Assembly: GCA_964030475.1 (NCBI GenBank)
Contig: CAXIPT010000001.1
Span: 2,703,075-2,767,074, forward strand
DNA from: Tethya wilhelma
Lineage: Eukaryota; Porifera; Demospongiae; Tethyida; Tethyidae
Direction of reading: 5' to 3'
Length of the DNA: 64,000 bases
Position 1 is the stretch's first letter; every line of letters starts with the position of its first letter. Below are positions 1 to 11,663 of the stretch, in pieces. The notes below the pieces were generated by a model. It ran no database searches and was not told the DNA's origin. It worked only from the letters and a program-made list of their open reading frames with translations. The position numbers and the translations under genes were made by a program.

Positions 1-890
1 CCAAGAACCCAGCAACGCATTACCACGCCTATCTCAGCCTAGGAAGGTCGTATTGAAATGGGACTGGAACCACTGTGGTCAGAGTGATGAGAGCTTTCAA
101 ATGATATGGTTTACTTGTAAAATTGGAAAATGGTAATTTTTGTCAAAATCGCACTTGACCAAAGGCTATATAATCCATGGTTTTTGATGATTTTCATCAA
201 AATTTAAATCTGGCATCAAAATATATTATTTGAAAGATATCTTTGTGCTGATCAGAATGGTACCAATCCCAGCTCAATACAACCTTCCTAGGCTGAGATA
301 TTCTTGATAATGTGTTGAGAACCTAAACCATATACAGTAATGAGAAACCAAGAACCTTAAACCATCATATGTGATGAGAAACCAAGAACCCAGCAACGAC
401 ATTACCAGACCTATCTCAGCCTAGGAAGGTCTGTATAAATGGGACTGGAACCATGTGGTCAGAGTGATGAGAGCTTTCAAATGATATGGTTTACTTGTGA
501 AATGGAATTGGAAATGGTAATTTTTGTCAAATCGCACTTGACCAAAGGCTAATCCATGTTGATGATTCAAAAGTTTATCTGGAAATATTGATTCTACTTG
601 GCTGATCACAAGTACAATAGCTCAATCACCTTCCTATGCTGAGATATTCTTAGATAATGTGTTGAGAACCTATACTATCATACAGTGAGTGAGAAACCAA
701 GAACCTAAAACCATCATACGTGATAAGACAAGAACCAAGAACCCAGCAACGACATTACCAAGCCTATCTCAGCCTAGGAAGCTCGTATTAAAATGGGACT
801 GGCACCATTGTGGTCAGAGTGATGAGAGCTTTCAAATGATATGGTTTACTTGTGAAATTGGAAAATGGTAATTTTGTCAAAATCGTACTA
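1..890. repeat. Tandem array of MITE-like elements with 38-bp terminal inverted repeats
   Basis: Three copies of a unit lie head to tail. Copy 1 (30-300) begins TATCTCAGCCTAGGAAGG and ends with its inverted counterpart; the 38-base ends (30-67 and 263-300) match at about 34 of 38 positions by eye. Copy 2 is 412-646 with decayed ends. Copy 3 begins at 765 and is cut off near 890. Between copies sits a spacer carrying 'gagaaccaagaaccc'. No transposase is visible, so this looks like a non-autonomous element that became part of a tandem repeat. No gene is seen in this stretch. Confidence 0.75.
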
Positions 891-1145
891 GAACCTTTTC
901 TCATTAAAACTACTAGAGAACACTAGTGGAGAACCCAAGAACCTTTTCCCATTAAAACTAGTGGAGAACCCATCTCATTAAAACTACTGGAGAACCTAAG
1001 AACCTTTCCCATTATAACTATACTGGAGAACCCAAGAGCCTTTCCCACTAAAACTAGTGGAGAACCCAAGAACCTTTTCTCATTAAAACTACTGGAGAAC
1101 CCAAGAACCTTTTCTCTACTAGAGAACCCAAGAACCTTTTCGAGG
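890..1145. repeat. Short-unit tandem repeat, about 35-40 bp
   Basis: About seven imperfect copies of 'gagaacccaagaaccttttcccattaaaactactg' run up to the 3' end of CDT1. The 'gagaacc(c)aagaacc' part also occurs in the spacer of the adjacent MITE-like array, so the two repeats probably share an origin. No coding potential is seen. Confidence 0.8.
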
Positions 1146-1146
1146 C

Positions 1147-3204
1147 TTAATAAACTGTTGTGGCATGTTCACCTGTTGGAAGTCCCGAAGGATGACTCTC
1201 ACTTATCTTCTGCGCCACATCGTCCCAAGGGAGAGCAGCCTTCTTTTCCACCACAAACAGGTTCCTCAGAATCCTAACAATGTCAGGTAGTCGGCTCATC
1301 ATCTCCAGCTGCTTCTCTCTGAGTGGATCACGAGTTATCTGAAGCTCTGCTTTGGCAGCTTCCTTGGCTCGGATCTGATGAAAAAAATTCACAATGAGCT
1401 GTGCTAGGTTAGCTCTGAAGTGACAACATACCTTTTCTAGAAGGGATGCAGAGACACCTTTGAGCAGTGGATCAGCACGAACACATTCCTTCTTGAGACT
1501 CTCTTTATCTTTGGTCTCCTTCACAGATCCACTGGCTGCAACATTAGAGAGTGCTGTTTCAACTCGAGCTGGCAACCGTCCACGAGTTGCCTGCAACACA
1601 TCCTGTGCAGTCATGTAGACATCTGCACAGACAACAAAGTTTCAAAACAGTAATCTTTCACTACCCTGACCAACCAGTCTTTAGACCAACCTGTAGCTGG
1701 GGGCTTGGGAAGCTCTGCCTCCTCCACCTCTGGGACAGAGTCTAGTGGAAATGCAGGGTGCCAGCGCATCACCTTCTCCTCAGAGATATCCAGAGGAGGG
1801 TCCAGTTTGGCTAGGAACTTCTTGTGGTGTTTCTTGACAATGGAGACCAAACTAGACTGGAAAACTTTCCTTCGTTTGATCAGAGCAGTGGGACCAAGCC
1901 CTATTGTCTTTCCCTGGAGAGCCCCTTCACTGGCAGTGTTGTACTCTATGGTGAGTTGGTACTTGGCATGGTCACTACGATCATAGTCACCGGGGATGTT
2001 CTTCTCTTGTCGGAACACATACGCTGATGGAAACACGGTTTTCATCTGAGCCAAGTTACGCTTTTCGAACTGCCTGGAGGATAGAGACACTTTCAATAAG
2101 TATTCTGCTACAATGTACGAGTAATAACTACAGCTACACTGAGTGTATTGTCATTGTCCACAACTCACTTTCTGGTCATTTCCTGCACAGCTTTCTTCAG
2201 CTTTGAGAATGTACAGATCTCCTTTCTCTTCTGTAGCATGGTAGTGACAGTGTCAGTGCCACGGAACTTCTCAAGGAGCACCTGGTAAGAATAGGGGAGT
2301 GGGAGCTTCTCTGGATCGTGAGGTTTGGTTAGGCTGCTCTCAGCTGGAAATGACGAGGATGGTTCTGCTAGTGCATGAAACCTCTCGTATGCTGGTGGTT
2401 GACTGTGATAAAAAATTTTACCGTAAATACATACCTTTTCAACCTATGCCGATAGTATATTTTTACTTACGTTTTCTTGACAGGGCTCTTGAATTCAAAT
2501 GAGGAGAACTCTCTGAGCTTAGGACTCATCTTAGAAGCTGTGTTCTGTGGTTTAACATTCTTAGAAGTCGATGTGCTTTGCTCATATTGAGTTGGTTTGG
2601 CAAGTTCTTTAGAAGACAGCTTGTACAGCTTCCCAACCAATTCCTCTCTTGAGAGTGGTAATTGATCCTTGATCTCACCAGGTCTTGCTGCAAGCAATTT
2701 TCGTCTGGCAGCCATCCTTGTCACTCTCTCTGTCTCCTGATTTGGCTTGTTAGTCATCTTCTCTTTGGCTAAACCAAGCATAACAGCACCTCTACTCAAA
2801 GGGAGTGGTGAGCTCTGTGGTGTTTTCGCTGGTGTTGAGGATTTTGAGTGAGTTGGTAGATCACTGTCACTAAGGTTTGCTGCAGTGCTCTGTGAAGCCT
2901 TATCTTTTTCTTCATGGATATAATCGAATAAAGTTTGCAAAGATGGTTCATCCTTAGTCTTTCTCGTATTCTTCTTCCTTCCAATCGCACCTTTTTTAAC
3001 ACTTCTACCTTTGCCTCTAGGATTAGTGACCTTGACCTGGGGAGGCTTCACGGCCTCAGAGAAGGAGGCGGGATCAGCGGAGTGCTCATTGATGACAGGG
3101 ATATCCAAGCGGGTGTCTTCAGTCAGCTTTCTCCTCTTGCTGGAAACATGATCTCCTGCCTTCCTCTTTACAGGGTAGTAACCTCTTATACTAGTTTGCG
3201 CCAT
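1147..3204 (-). CDS. CDT1: DNA replication licensing factor Cdt1
   Basis: Loads the MCM helicase on origins with ORC and Cdc6; inhibited by geminin and destroyed in S phase. Five exons on the minus strand: 2471-3204, 2169-2402, 1691-2073, 1432-1622, 1147-1374; all junctions are GT-AG and keep frame. Start chosen at 3204 rather than the upstream in-frame ATG at 3219 because it puts a PIP-box, Q-T-S-I-R-G-Y-Y, at residues 3-10, where Cdt1 carries its PCNA-coupled CRL4-Cdt2 degron. A basic KRRKL (cyclin-binding-like) motif follows near residue 30. Exon 2 encodes the start of the geminin-binding fold (KLPLPYSYQVLLEKF), exon 3 continues it (FPSAYVFRQEK), and exons 4-5 encode the C-terminal winged helix that contacts MCM. 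Divergent from the fibrinogen-domain gene. The product of about 585 residues is near the usual family size. Confidence 0.93.
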
Positions 3205-3265
3205 GGTACAAAAAAACAACTGAGCTGCCGATCCTTCTATTCTATATAATGCCCCCTCACCTTTA

Positions 3266-3273
3266 GCGCCAAA
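3266..3273 (-). promoter_or_regulatory. E2F site in the CDT1 promoter
   Basis: GCGCCAAA on the plus strand (TTTGGCGC on the CDT1 strand) lies about 60 bp before the CDT1 start codon and matches the E2F consensus exactly. CDT1 is an E2F target in vertebrates and flies. A TATATA stretch lies between site and gene near 3243. Confidence 0.55.
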
Positions 3274-3304
3274 AAGTCCTTATCTCAAAGTTCAAAGTTC
3301 AAAC

Positions 3305-3314
3305 GCGCATGCGC
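3305..3314. promoter_or_regulatory. NRF1-type palindrome GCGCATGCGC
   Basis: A perfect GCGCATGCGC in the 222-bp gap between divergent CDT1 and the fibrinogen-domain gene. The same palindrome recurs in other promoters of the window (14216, 60493, 63321; 9-bp form at 46474). Confidence 0.5.
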
Positions 3315-3426
3315 ATAGCGTGCATACTATGCGGACGTGGCCCTTACATCCTGTACATCTATTCACTTCAGATAGTGAGCTGTTGACAGTTGTGTGAGGT
3401 CTGTCAACCACCGTAAAGGCTGCAGT

Positions 3427-4369
3427 ATGAATGGGTTGATAGTAGTCCTCATAATAGCATTATTTGCTGTTGAAAGCAATGCATTTTATAATGGAAGTAG
3501 CTGCAACAATGAGTTTCATGCCATATTGGAGAAGGCAGTTGAGATCAAAGCTAACTGCAATATCAGAGGATTGTTGTGAGGTATGACATACCTAAATGAG
3601 GCTACATCTCAGTTACTATTAAAAACTTGTCAATCTTTTCTGTGGCAGGCAAAAAATGCTGGAAGACTTGCTCATCTGTACAACTCAGCCAGTGGAATAT
3701 ATGATCTTAACAATGTTTGCACTTCAGATGAAGATCAGGAAGAAGGTGACCCTATACAGCCTCCAATGCGTGTGGTGTGTGATATGGATACAGATGGAGG
3801 GGGGTGGATCATCATTATGAGGAGGAAAAAGTCAGTGTTTTCTCAAGTTAACTTCTATCGCACCTGGGATGCCTATGAAAATGGATTTGGGAATTTAAAC
3901 ACTGAATTCTAGCTAGAATTGAGGAACATTCACTGCCTCACAACAAGGGAAGATGTTGACCTTATGATTGACTTGCGAGATGATGATGGTAATGGAATGA
4001 CCTGGTTGTACCACATATTCAAAGTCAGTGGATCTGATGACAAGTATCGCTTGAAAATTGGTGACTCTAATGGACCATCAGGAGGCTACGATGCAATGGC
4101 TGTCCACAATGGAACAACATTTAGCACATACAACTATGATAATGACCAGGCCGGAAATTTCAACTGTGCAAGTGCTAACAAAGCAGGTTGGTGGTATCAT
4201 GGTTGTTTTAGCCGTGGAGCCCATTTAACAGGCCCCATAGTGATGCTACAACCTGGAGTAAAATTCTTTGGTACTTAGGAGAAGGATCTGACATTACATC
4301 CTATAAATATTACGATAATGTTGAAATGAAGATTAGGCCAAAACGTTGTGGAGGTAGTTGTAATTGTTG
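3427..4369 (+). pseudogene. Fibrinogen-related domain (ficolin/FREP-like) gene, apparently broken
   Basis: Starts with a clean signal peptide (MNGLIVVLIIALFAVESNA). From about 3700 it encodes a fibrinogen C-terminal domain: VVCDMDTDGGGWIII, then FYRTWDAYENGFGNLN, and near the end NVEMKIRP. Such domains bind carbohydrates in ficolins, tachylectins and FREPs. Three lesions are visible. First, the exon 1 frame meets TGA at 3577 and no phase-0 donor joins it to the exon at 3649. Second, TAG at 3910-3912 replaces a Trp codon that is nearly invariant after 'GNLN.EF'. Third, the frame shifts near 4268 (TAG at 4276), and the typical C-terminus continues two bases out of frame to TGA at 4367. Either a recent pseudogene or several sequence errors; three independent lesions favour a pseudogene. 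A cysteine-rich tail (KRCGGSCNC) ends it. Confidence 0.75.
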
Positions 4370-4604
4370 AACTTGAGGTAAATAGCAATTAATTTAGGTT
4401 ATTAATTCTAATTGTAGCAAATATGTTGGAGTTGGCAATGGAAACATGTATTAACATGCAACGAGGGACATAATGCTTTGAGAGATATACAAAGAAGACA
4501 ATGTAATGTACCTGTAATATGAAATGCTAAATTGGTTGAGTAAATTACGACAACTAAAACGCAACAACAAAAAGACTTTTGACATCAGATCAACTATGAT
4601 AGAC

Positions 4605-5621
4605 TCACGTCACTACTAGTCTATTACTACCTTGTACCGTTCTCTGTCTTTCCAAGTTTCTTAGAATTCTCAACATTTTTGCTTGATTATCCTCCAGGAT
4701 TTTCATCCTCAAATTCATGTCCATAACAGCTATAAACAGTTTTTCTCTTTTCTGAACCTCTGTATTTCCTGTTGACCATCTTACGATAGGCATGATAAGT
4801 TTATATGCAAAAATTAACACTATTACAAATGCAGTGGTCTTTGGATAACTAGTCATCCACCAGAGTAAACGAGCAGCATAAGATCCAAAAAAGAAAATGT
4901 AGTCAAATATCCATTTCGGTCCCATGAAGTAATGGAGTAAATACACACTTGAGTCGAAAACAAATATGAACATCAAGGAATAATATCTCAGAAAGATGTA
5001 GTTTAGCAATAGGCACAGTAGAAAGAGAGTGACAGTCATGGCAGTTTGACCTAGGCCATAAAAAACTGCTCCTATATATAAAATATGTGCAGGTGTGGTC
5101 AAGCTCTAATTTATGCATAATCATACAAATGACTAACACGTACCTGGAGTGTTAAAAGCCTTGCCAATTGAAGTGTACATTGACTCAAGGAGATTGTATA
5201 CCTCTTGATGTAGAACATCACGTAGTGTATCTGCAATGTTTGATGACATATGAGCTGCCTTATCATAAATGTTATCCCCTGCAGTCTTTGCTGATCGATA
5301 GACAGTAGAGAGTCCACTGCTTGCTACATTATAAACAGATTTTAAAAACCCAGGTTTATCATCAGGAACTTCAGCAAGACCGTAGCTGTTTTCTCTGTCA
5401 TTATAACTGTTCTTCTCATCATCATTCAAGTGTTCTTTATTGGCCTTTTCAGAATACATAGAGCCTCCATGGCAGAGCTTACCATCTTCTGAGTCTCCTG
5501 TGCACCTACCATCATCCTGTGCAGGTTCAGGGCCTAGTTGAGAGGTTACCAGATGTAGGTTGGTAGTAGTGAGCATAAATAGACACAGTGTGAACAGCCA
5601 TGACTGAATTGAGAGCCTCAT
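4605..5621 (-). CDS. Signal-peptide multipass membrane protein, BRI3BP/TMEM109-like architecture
   Basis: Two exons joined through donor CCAG|gtacgtg (exon 1 ends about 5144) and acceptor tatatag|GAG (exon 2 begins about 5076). The product of about 310 residues has a signal peptide (residues 1-28), an acidic Cys-containing luminal stretch, an amphipathic helical region, three or four hydrophobic segments starting near VFYGLGQTAMTVTLFLLCLL, and a short C-terminal coiled coil (MDMNLRMKILEDNQ). Signal peptide, helical luminal part, clustered membrane helices and terminal coiled coil recall BRI3BP and TMEM109, ER/mitochondrial membrane proteins linked to apoptosis. That assignment rests on layout, not on clear sequence identity. 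Divergent from DCAF11, with 205 bp between start codons. Confidence 0.6.
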
Positions 5622-5826
5622 TGTACACTCTTGGGGTGATGTGTTTCAAACTGTTCCAGATCAAGCAAGACCACGCCTTCTTCTGTGAATCGTAGTCATT
5701 GGGGAAAACCCCTTCGAATTGATTATCTCTCAGCGCGCACGTAAACATCACGAGATCAGCAAGACGACCTTTAACTTTTCAGATAACTCTTACAAAGATT
5801 GGACAGGAATTCTACCTCCTGAAACA

Positions 5827-8800
5827 ATGGGAAACTCTCAGGATGGCATGGATGTAACAAGAGGTACACAGCAAGATATGTTTTGATGACATCAGTGTTC
5901 CCAAAATCACCCCACATGCTGTGCCATGTGTCATGTGTGCTCTCTTGTTTCCGACAGGAATGCGCATCTACTTGAACCCTGACACCCACGAGATCAGACT
6001 GGTTCCTGAGGAAGATGACAGTACAGCTGAGGAGGTGTTCTCTGAGCAGGTGGAGAGCATGCAGGCGGAAGAGGAGAAAGATCGGAAGGGGGAAGGCGGG
6101 GGAGAGGGAGGAGGAGGGTGTGGCAGCAGTGATGACGATGAAGATGAGATGCCTGAGAGTTATGATTTCAGACTGCTTACTCAGCTTGTTGGAGCACGTA
6201 CATTGTATGCTGTAGTATAGTTGTATGTGTGTGGGTGTGGGTGTGTGTCAGTACATAGCTAAGTAGCTAGCTAAGGCGTAAGTCAGTCTCTGTGATAGTC
6301 TTGCTGCTCAATGTTGTATCTTATGAGAAGAATGTATTAAATATTGATATTATCCATTCCTCCATTAGGGGTCACAGATATCGACGACGTGAGAATGATA
6401 GGAATATTCCTCCTCCAACTCCCATGGATGTAAGAAAGACTTGTAGATTTTGATCATGCTGGTTGACAGCTACTTGAGAATGTTCTCTCTTTTTGTTAGC
6501 CATCTTGTGAGCTGTACAATCAGGTATTGCAGGACTCTGGTGAGTCCACCTGTTTTGGTTGCCATCATAATATCTGTCAGCAGATCGGCACAGTAAGTTT
6601 GATTGCATGAGTAGCTCTGACTCAAGTATCATGTGTTGCTATGTGGTATACTCCAGAGGCAGCTGCTCAAAGATGCTCCATCTCGTAGCACACGAGTTGC
6701 AGCAACTCGCAAGTAAGTTTGTATAGTGAATCGTGCTACCAATTGTGAACTACCAGTAAACATGCAATAAATTATATTGCCTTTCACAGAATGCTGCCTG
6801 CTCATGTCTGTATTGCTGATCAATTTGCTTCAAGAGGATATTGTGGAATTTACTCAAAGAATGGCTCTGTTTTCATCTCTTCCACTCAAGGTATGTTTTT
6901 CCACCAAGCTTTTGTACCTAGCAACCTCTTGAGATGTGTTTCTATTATTGATGGGCAGATGGTAGGATCTACCTTTACAACACAGCTGGGAACAAGTTTA
7001 AGCGGTACAAAGAGGTTGATGCTCGTGATGTGGGCTGGACAATAATAGATACCACATTAAGGTATACTCACTGATATCAGAAACAAACTCTGAAGGAGCT
7101 TGCAGTATAGTAGATTCATCCACATTCTCTCTCTTCTGCAGTCAAGATGAACATTGGTTTGCTTACTCAACCTGGTCACCTTACAGTAAGTATTGAAAAA
7201 AACTTGTACAGCCTTGTTCACTGGTTTCTGTGAAAGGGGGAGCCCAGAGGCAGAGCTGCAGTCTTCTATTTCCCTTTACCTCTAAAGCTCAACTTTAATG
7301 TACCACTTCACTCTACTAATGTACATCTGTGTAGTTTATGTGTGCAATGTATGGGATGATGTTGAGGAGAAGCATTATTCACTGGACCTGAGACCAGACA
7401 TGGAGGACAGATTCTGTACTTTTGCTGTTCGTTTTTCTGGTGATGGAAATGAACTAGTTGCATCGTAAGCTCAACTGTTACTTTGGCTGATTGTGATGTG
7501 AACACTGCCATCAAAACCCTCATCTCCTATATTATACCCACACAGTTCCAGTGATGGGTATCTGTATGTGTATGACAGAGTTCGCTGTGACAGAATACTC
7601 AAGGTCTGTTGGTCTCTTCTCTTATGATTGAGTTGGTGTTAGTGTGATTGGGTGACCTTCTATCCTCCTAGATTGATGCTCATCAAGATGATGCTAATGC
7701 TGTCAGCTTTGCAGATGAGACATCAAATATAATCTTCTCAGGGGGCGATGATGGAGTGTGCAAGGTTAGCACTTGTAGTGAACCTGCTATGGGTCCGTGT
7801 ACCAGTGGAGCAAATGTGAGGGGTTGGCTTTATGAGACTACTATAGGTATAAGTGTCTTCCTGTCTAAATATAAGCATAGCAGGGAAGGCCTGGTTTACA
7901 AGGCTAGGGTAATAGTTCAGCATTAGTATTGTGCTTGTCAAGAATACAATCTTGTACTCACTCTATCCACCTCCTGTTCCTCCTCATCAGGCTTGGGATC
8001 GTAGGACCTTGTCTGAATCCTCACCCTTACCGGTGGGCACCTTTGCCGGACACAAGGATGGCATCACGTACATCGACACAAAGGTACTACCTGCCTTCCT
8101 CTTCATCAAATCCTCTGATGCTCACAATATATGTTCATAATAATTACAGGGAGACAATCGTTACTTGATAACCAACTCCAAGGATCAGTCAATAAAACTT
8201 TGGGACTTGAGGAAGTTCTCTTCTCAACAGGGCATTGAAGCTACAACCACAAAGGTCCGTGCTCAGATGTGGGACTACCGATGGCAGAATGTGCCAAAGA
8301 AAGCTCAGAAGACTGCTCGAGTCAAGCTTCCTGGTGATACCTCTGTGATGACGTACGCTGGGCACCTGGTGAAACAGACACTGTTGAGATGTCACTTCTC
8401 ACCGCCAGAGACAACTGGACAGGTTAGCATACGAAACACTCACAATATTGTTCTCTACTATAATTATGTGGAATGTGTGACTGATGATTGCATTCCATTA
8501 AGTTAATTAAAATTCTTGTTTCATGTATCCTTCGATCCTTATCTTTCAGCGTTACATTTACACTGCTTGTGCCAAAGGAAGAGTAATAGGTGAGCATTGC
8601 ATAGAAGTTTGTAACGTCTCTTGTGGTACTGAGGGTTGTAATAATCTTCATCTTGTTTCTCCTGCAGTGTATGATGTGCTCTCAGGAGAGATTGTCAGTG
8701 CACTCCAATCTGAAAAATCTATATCCTCTTCAAATGTGAATTCGTGAATCTAGTTCTACCATAGATAATATTTATTTATGGTTCTACTACATCATTTTGT

Positions 8801-9062
8801 TGTTGGCAAATCTTTCCTTAACTCCCAGTCTTACAATAGCCTATACCGAGATGTGTCTTGGCACCCTACTGAACCAGGGCAGCTGGTGGCCACTTCTGTA
8901 AGTCAACCCCATAGCAACAGCATGCACGCATGGTTGATGCTCACTGTGATGTGTTGTTCTCTTCTCTGTGCAGTGGGATGGCCTCCTAGAGATGTGGACT
9001 CATAAACCTCAGTTAGACTTTGTTGAATTCAATTCTACAGCAAGATTTGCTCAATTTTGGTG
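5827..9062 (+). CDS. DCAF11: DCAF11 (WDR23), WD40 substrate receptor of CRL4 ubiquitin ligase
   Basis: WDR23/DCAF11 docks on DDB1-CUL4 and presents substrates, notably Nrf2/SKN-1 and histone-mRNA factors. The start ATG at 5827 begins MGNSQDGMDVTRG and splices at 5863 into the exon after cgacag near 5957. An acidic Glu/Gly-rich stretch follows, then the WD40 propeller in about a dozen small exons. Matches to the family include FASRGYCGIYSKNG (from 6829), DARDVGW (about 7018), LDLRPDMEDRFCTFAV (about 7383), FSGGDDGVCKAWDRR, SKDQSIKLWDLRKFSS (about 8180), and NVPKKAQKTARVKLPGDTS. The last exon (8975-9062) holds WDGLLEMWTH. The exon around 8670-8750 that should lead into the last blades is less clear. 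A damaged copy of the last two exons lies at 14565-14890. Confidence 0.9.
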
Positions 9063-9589
9063 ATTACTGCTTTGTATGTCTATTGTGTGCAAGTGTTTGA
9101 GTTTGAGTCAATGTCATGTTGTTTATATTGTTGTAAGTAGACTATATGTATACAGTACAGTACTGCACTGCTATTAGTAAGAAAGCATTCATTCAATGTC
9201 ATTGCATTGTGTTGTCAACTGATATTCACTGTCCACCATATTAAAATGTTCAAACATAATATTATATCTTTATTGAACTCAAACAGACATGTACATGCAC
9301 ATAATAATTATAATATTATAAACTATATTAATTCATAGATTAAAAATCGAAAACACTCAAAAACTGAAGTTAACATAACATGACATGATTATGTTGAAAA
9401 ACAAGAAAAGAAAAATAGGCATATATGTATACACTATAATAACACCAATTTAAGTCATGTATATATATATATATACAAATATAATACTATAATTATATGC
9501 AAGTAATATACATCTACAAAAATAATTTGCAAAGTAATAGTGATACAAAAATACAGTGTCCTGCACAGAGTCACAGTCATACCACATTA
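9063..9589. other. AT-rich convergent intergenic region
   Basis: 3' flank shared by convergent DCAF11 and gene A. It holds an (AT)n run near 9461-9475 and several ATAATAATTAT stretches. No open gene is seen. The same sequence, diverged, recurs at about 14890-15375 downstream of gene B, which shows it was carried in the tandem duplication. Confidence 0.6.
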
Positions 9590-11604
9590 TTAGGCATCCA
9601 TGGCAGCATTTAGCTTCTCCAGAATGTGGATAATTTCAAATTGTTTCATGATCGCTTCTGGAGTCCATTTCTCTGGAGCCCTAGCTTGTACTTCAGAGGG
9701 GATTGCACCAGGCTCAATGAGCAGCGCCAGAGCTTCTTTAGGTGGCTTTCCAGCAAACGCACACTCCCAGTAGAGATTATGAAGCTGGGGTGACAAGAAA
9801 AATGAACAATAATAATTATTATGTTTGTATGATTGTTAGGTTGTTAGGTTGTTAGGTTGCTACTGAAATAAGAACAAAAGTGGGTTACCTCAGCTTCACT
9901 GTGTTCTTTGTAGTCACTTGCTTGAACAGTGATATGTTCTCCAATGTACTCTGATTCTGGGAGTGTAAAGTCCCCGACAGTTGTAAAGGTCACCATGTAC
10001 CTCTTGTCAATGCCACGACAGAAGAATGCCCTTCTCTTCTTGTGTCGAAGTAATCGTAGTGACCATTCTTTGTCAGTACCATTAGGAATGAAGGACAGCA
10101 CACCAGGCTCGGGCATGCTAAGAGTGGACATGAACTTAACAACAAAGGGATCAGTGGGAGGTAACTCCTCATAGCGATTCAGACTAAACCTCAGATCATG
10201 TTGTCTGTACAGTTACAATAGTGTATTAAACAACTGTATGATAATAGTGTGATACCGCCTATCCAGAAATATTGACAGTTTGGTCCACAGAACATAATAA
10301 TTATTATAAAAGAAAATTAATAATTATTATCATGGGCCAGTTTTAATTTGATGGCTTGTAGTGTACCATGTACAATACTATAGGCTAATTTAAATTGACA
10401 TGTCAGACTTTGACCATCAAACCATCAAAATCAAATCCTCATCAATATTTCTGGCTATACAATTATGTGGGATATTAAAGTGGTCATCAATACCTATGGA
10501 GACACAAGATGTCAAATGTAGCCACCTTCTGTTCATCCACCTTGACTGACACAACCTCTGGTTTTCCATCAGTAAATTTTACACGCACGTCAAGTCTTCC
10601 TTTGTTGAGTACAGACAGTTTCACATCATAGGTTTCCACAAAAGACCCAGAATCCTCTAGTGAACTCTTTTCCAGTATGTCTAAGGAGTTTTCCCTTACT
10701 CTATAATGTTATGTACAAACAAATTTTATGCAACAAATATGGGTGTTAGATAAGACTTACTCGGTCACAAAATACCGCTTGTAATTGTCATTTTTAAACA
10801 AGAACCGAACAAAGTTGCTCAGGGAAATTAGCTCTTCATTCAAAATGGTATTAGTTAGCTTTGTCCACTGGTTTTTTCCAAACCTGAAATAGGGGTAAAA
10901 GTAAAATTCAAATAATAATTTGCATGATTGTATATACCTTCCCTCCAACTTGGGTAAAAAATGCTTCTTGGAATGGATCCATTTGAGAGCATCCATAAGT
11001 TGTTTCTCTATCATCACTTTATAATCTCTAGTGATTCTGAAGTGAGCACTAGAAATATATGTGGTCAACTTGTTACTTGACTGCTCTGGGTTTTCAAGCA
11101 GCTCAGAAGCAGATGTTTCTTCTGGATTAAGTTCCGAGAGAGTTTCAACAGTGTCTCGATCTTTTTCTTCATCTTCAAAAACTATAGTCTGGATCTAATA
11201 ATATTGTAGTCTAAATTATCACTATATTTTTATACCTTAAAATTTTGGTCTGAGTGCTTATACCTTGTCCCAGATTGCCATGTACTTTGTTCGTGGCCCT
11301 ACAGATTTCACAGGTTGAATCCTTAATGCAAGGTTACCAGTATCCACTGCTTGAGGATGAATAAAGCACTGAATGAAGTAAGTGTCGTGGACAGTGTGCT
11401 GCAAGAAGACATCATCACTTTTTATCTATTGTCACCCAGCTATGTAGACATCAGGTATATAATTATCTCTTACAGATTTGTTCAGTTTTTGCAATACTTC
11501 CTTCTTGGCATAGTCTAGAGTTTGGGCATCCTCTGCTACAATCCTCACCTTATAATAATGAAAAAAATGGACAACGGTGTTATCAATAATCATTAAATTT
11601 TACC

Positions 11605-11663
<59 letters not shown>

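Noticed and set aside
30..1145. CRISPR-like array at the left edge
   Set aside because: Repeats are tandem with no unique spacers of constant length, in a eukaryotic genome; they are MITE-like and satellite repeats.
5527..5751. Minus-strand frame overlapping the start of the membrane-protein gene
   Set aside because: Overlaps the real signal-peptide exon in another frame and has no family features.
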